DNA of 6,917 nt from NCBI GenBank assembly GCA_900321665.1, contig ONWY01000121.1, positions 1 to 6,917 on the forward strand, read 5' to 3'. Under the pieces are notes generated by a model that did not search any database, was not told the DNA's origin, and was given only the letters and a program-made list of their open reading frames with translations. Positions 6,523-6,917 of this stretch are shown piece by piece. The DNA is from an uncultured Eubacteriales bacterium. Lineage in GTDB: Bacteria > Bacillota > Clostridia > Oscillospirales > Acutalibacteraceae. The number at the start of each line of letters is the position of its first letter. Position 1 is the first letter of the stretch. The position numbers and the translations under genes were made by a program.

Positions 6523-6876
6523 ATGCAAGCAGAAAAAAAGTGCGAAATCATCATCAAGGCACTCGACAGTAAAAAGGGTTTGGATATTAAGCTCATTAAG
6601 GTAAGCGAAATCACTGCGCTGACAGAGTATTTTGTCATCGCCACCGGTACTTCATCCACACAGGTGAAGGCGCTTGCCGAGGAAGCGGAATTTCAGCTTT
6701 CGCAAGCCGGTGTGGAGCCGCACCACATAGAGGGCAAGAGCACCGGTTGGATTTTGCTCGATTACGGCGATGTGGTGGTGCATGTGTTAAATGAGCAGTC
6801 CCGCAGCTTCTATGATTTAGAGCATTTGTGGGCAGATGGCGAGCAGTTGGATATTACCGGTATCATCGGTGAATAG
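6523..6876 (+). CDS. rsfS: Ribosomal silencing factor RsfS (YbeB/Iojap family)
   Basis: This 117-residue protein has the normal size for bacterial RsfS, which binds ribosomal protein uL14 on the large subunit and blocks joining with the small subunit when nutrients are scarce. Family features in order: an N-terminal helix followed by LDIKLIKVSEITALTEYFVIA (about 20-40), TGTSSTQVKALAEE (41-54), EGKSTGWILLDYGDVVVHV (70-88) and the closing SFYDLEHLWADGE (95-107). The start at ATG 6523 has a good Shine-Dalgarno. It follows yqeK with a 44-base gap and is followed by another start after 10 bases, so it is probably in the same operon as both neighbours. In many Clostridia a LytR-CpsA-Psr gene sits between yqeK and rsfS; it is absent here. 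Confidence 0.95.
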   Translation: MQAEKKCEIIIKALDSKKGLDIKLIKVSEITALTEYFVIATGTSSTQVKALAEEAEFQLSQAGVEPHHIEGKSTGWILLDYGDVVVHVLNEQSRSFYDLEHLWADGEQLDITGIIGE

Positions 6877-6880
6877 GGGG
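6875..6880 (+). promoter_or_regulatory. Ribosome binding site of the gene beginning at 6887
   Basis: AGGGGG overlaps the rsfS TAG stop and lies six bases before ATG 6887. This indicates a translated gene closely linked to rsfS. Confidence 0.7.
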
Positions 6881-6886
6881 ATAAAA

Positions 6887-6917
6887 ATGGCAACATATAA
6901 TTTTAAATCTGTTGAAA
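6887..6917 (+). CDS. leuS: Start of a further gene, probably leucyl-tRNA synthetase (3' partial)
   Basis: Only ten codons are visible, reading MATYNFKSVE, before the window ends. This resembles the Met-x-x-Tyr-Asn-x-Lys-x-Ile/Val-Glu start of bacterial LeuS, and leuS follows rsfS in many Clostridia. The start is supported by the strong Shine-Dalgarno six bases upstream. No catalytic motif (HIGH, KMSKS) is in view, so the product name rests on a very short match plus gene order. Confidence 0.55.
   Translation, partial: MATYNFKSVE

Noticed and set aside
1..6917. A novel defence, mobile or biosynthetic system
   Set aside because: Every base is accounted for by recognisable housekeeping genes on one strand or by short gaps. 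No transposase, integrase, nuclease, toxin, repeat array or atypical composition was seen.

Overview
The window looks like ordinary chromosome from a Gram-positive anaerobe of the class Clostridia, most likely of the Ruminococcaceae/Oscillospiraceae type. That placement is inferred from gene order (smc, ftsY, rdgB-like domain, yhbY, nadD, yqeK, rsfS, probable leuS) and from the style of the protein sequences. It does not come from a database comparison. All genes lie on the + strand, are tightly packed and have moderate GC content. I see no RNA gene, insertion sequence, phage gene, CRISPR array or attachment site, and no gene-free stretch longer than about 65 bases.

Layout. Bases 1-3265 encode an SMC chromosome-partition ATPase whose first ~95-100 residues lie upstream of the window. 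Its reading frame is broken by a +1 shift somewhere in 2117-2286, most likely near 2191-2216: the N-terminal head, first coiled coil and hinge are in one frame, and the rest of the second coil and the C-terminal head are in another. Bases 3290-4969 hold one 559-residue open frame that joins a complete FtsY (SRP receptor GTPase) to a complete RdgB/HAM1 (XTP/dITP pyrophosphatase) through an acidic Pro/Ala/Glu-rich linker. This fusion is the most unusual thing in the window. After a 64-base gap containing a small hairpin comes a compact cluster: yhbY (CRM-domain ribosome-assembly factor), nadD (NaMN adenylyltransferase) and yqeK (HD-domain Ap4A hydrolase), each overlapping the next by a few codons. 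Then, after a 44-base gap, comes rsfS (ribosomal silencing factor). The last 31 bases begin another gene, probably leucyl-tRNA synthetase.

How the genes fit together. This is a housekeeping operon or set of operons: chromosome organisation (SMC), membrane-protein targeting (FtsY), nucleotide-pool sanitation (RdgB domain, YqeK), NAD synthesis (NadD) and ribosome maturation or silencing (YhbY, RsfS). I found no defence, mobile or secondary-metabolism system. The two points worth following up are the FtsY-RdgB fusion and the smc frameshift.
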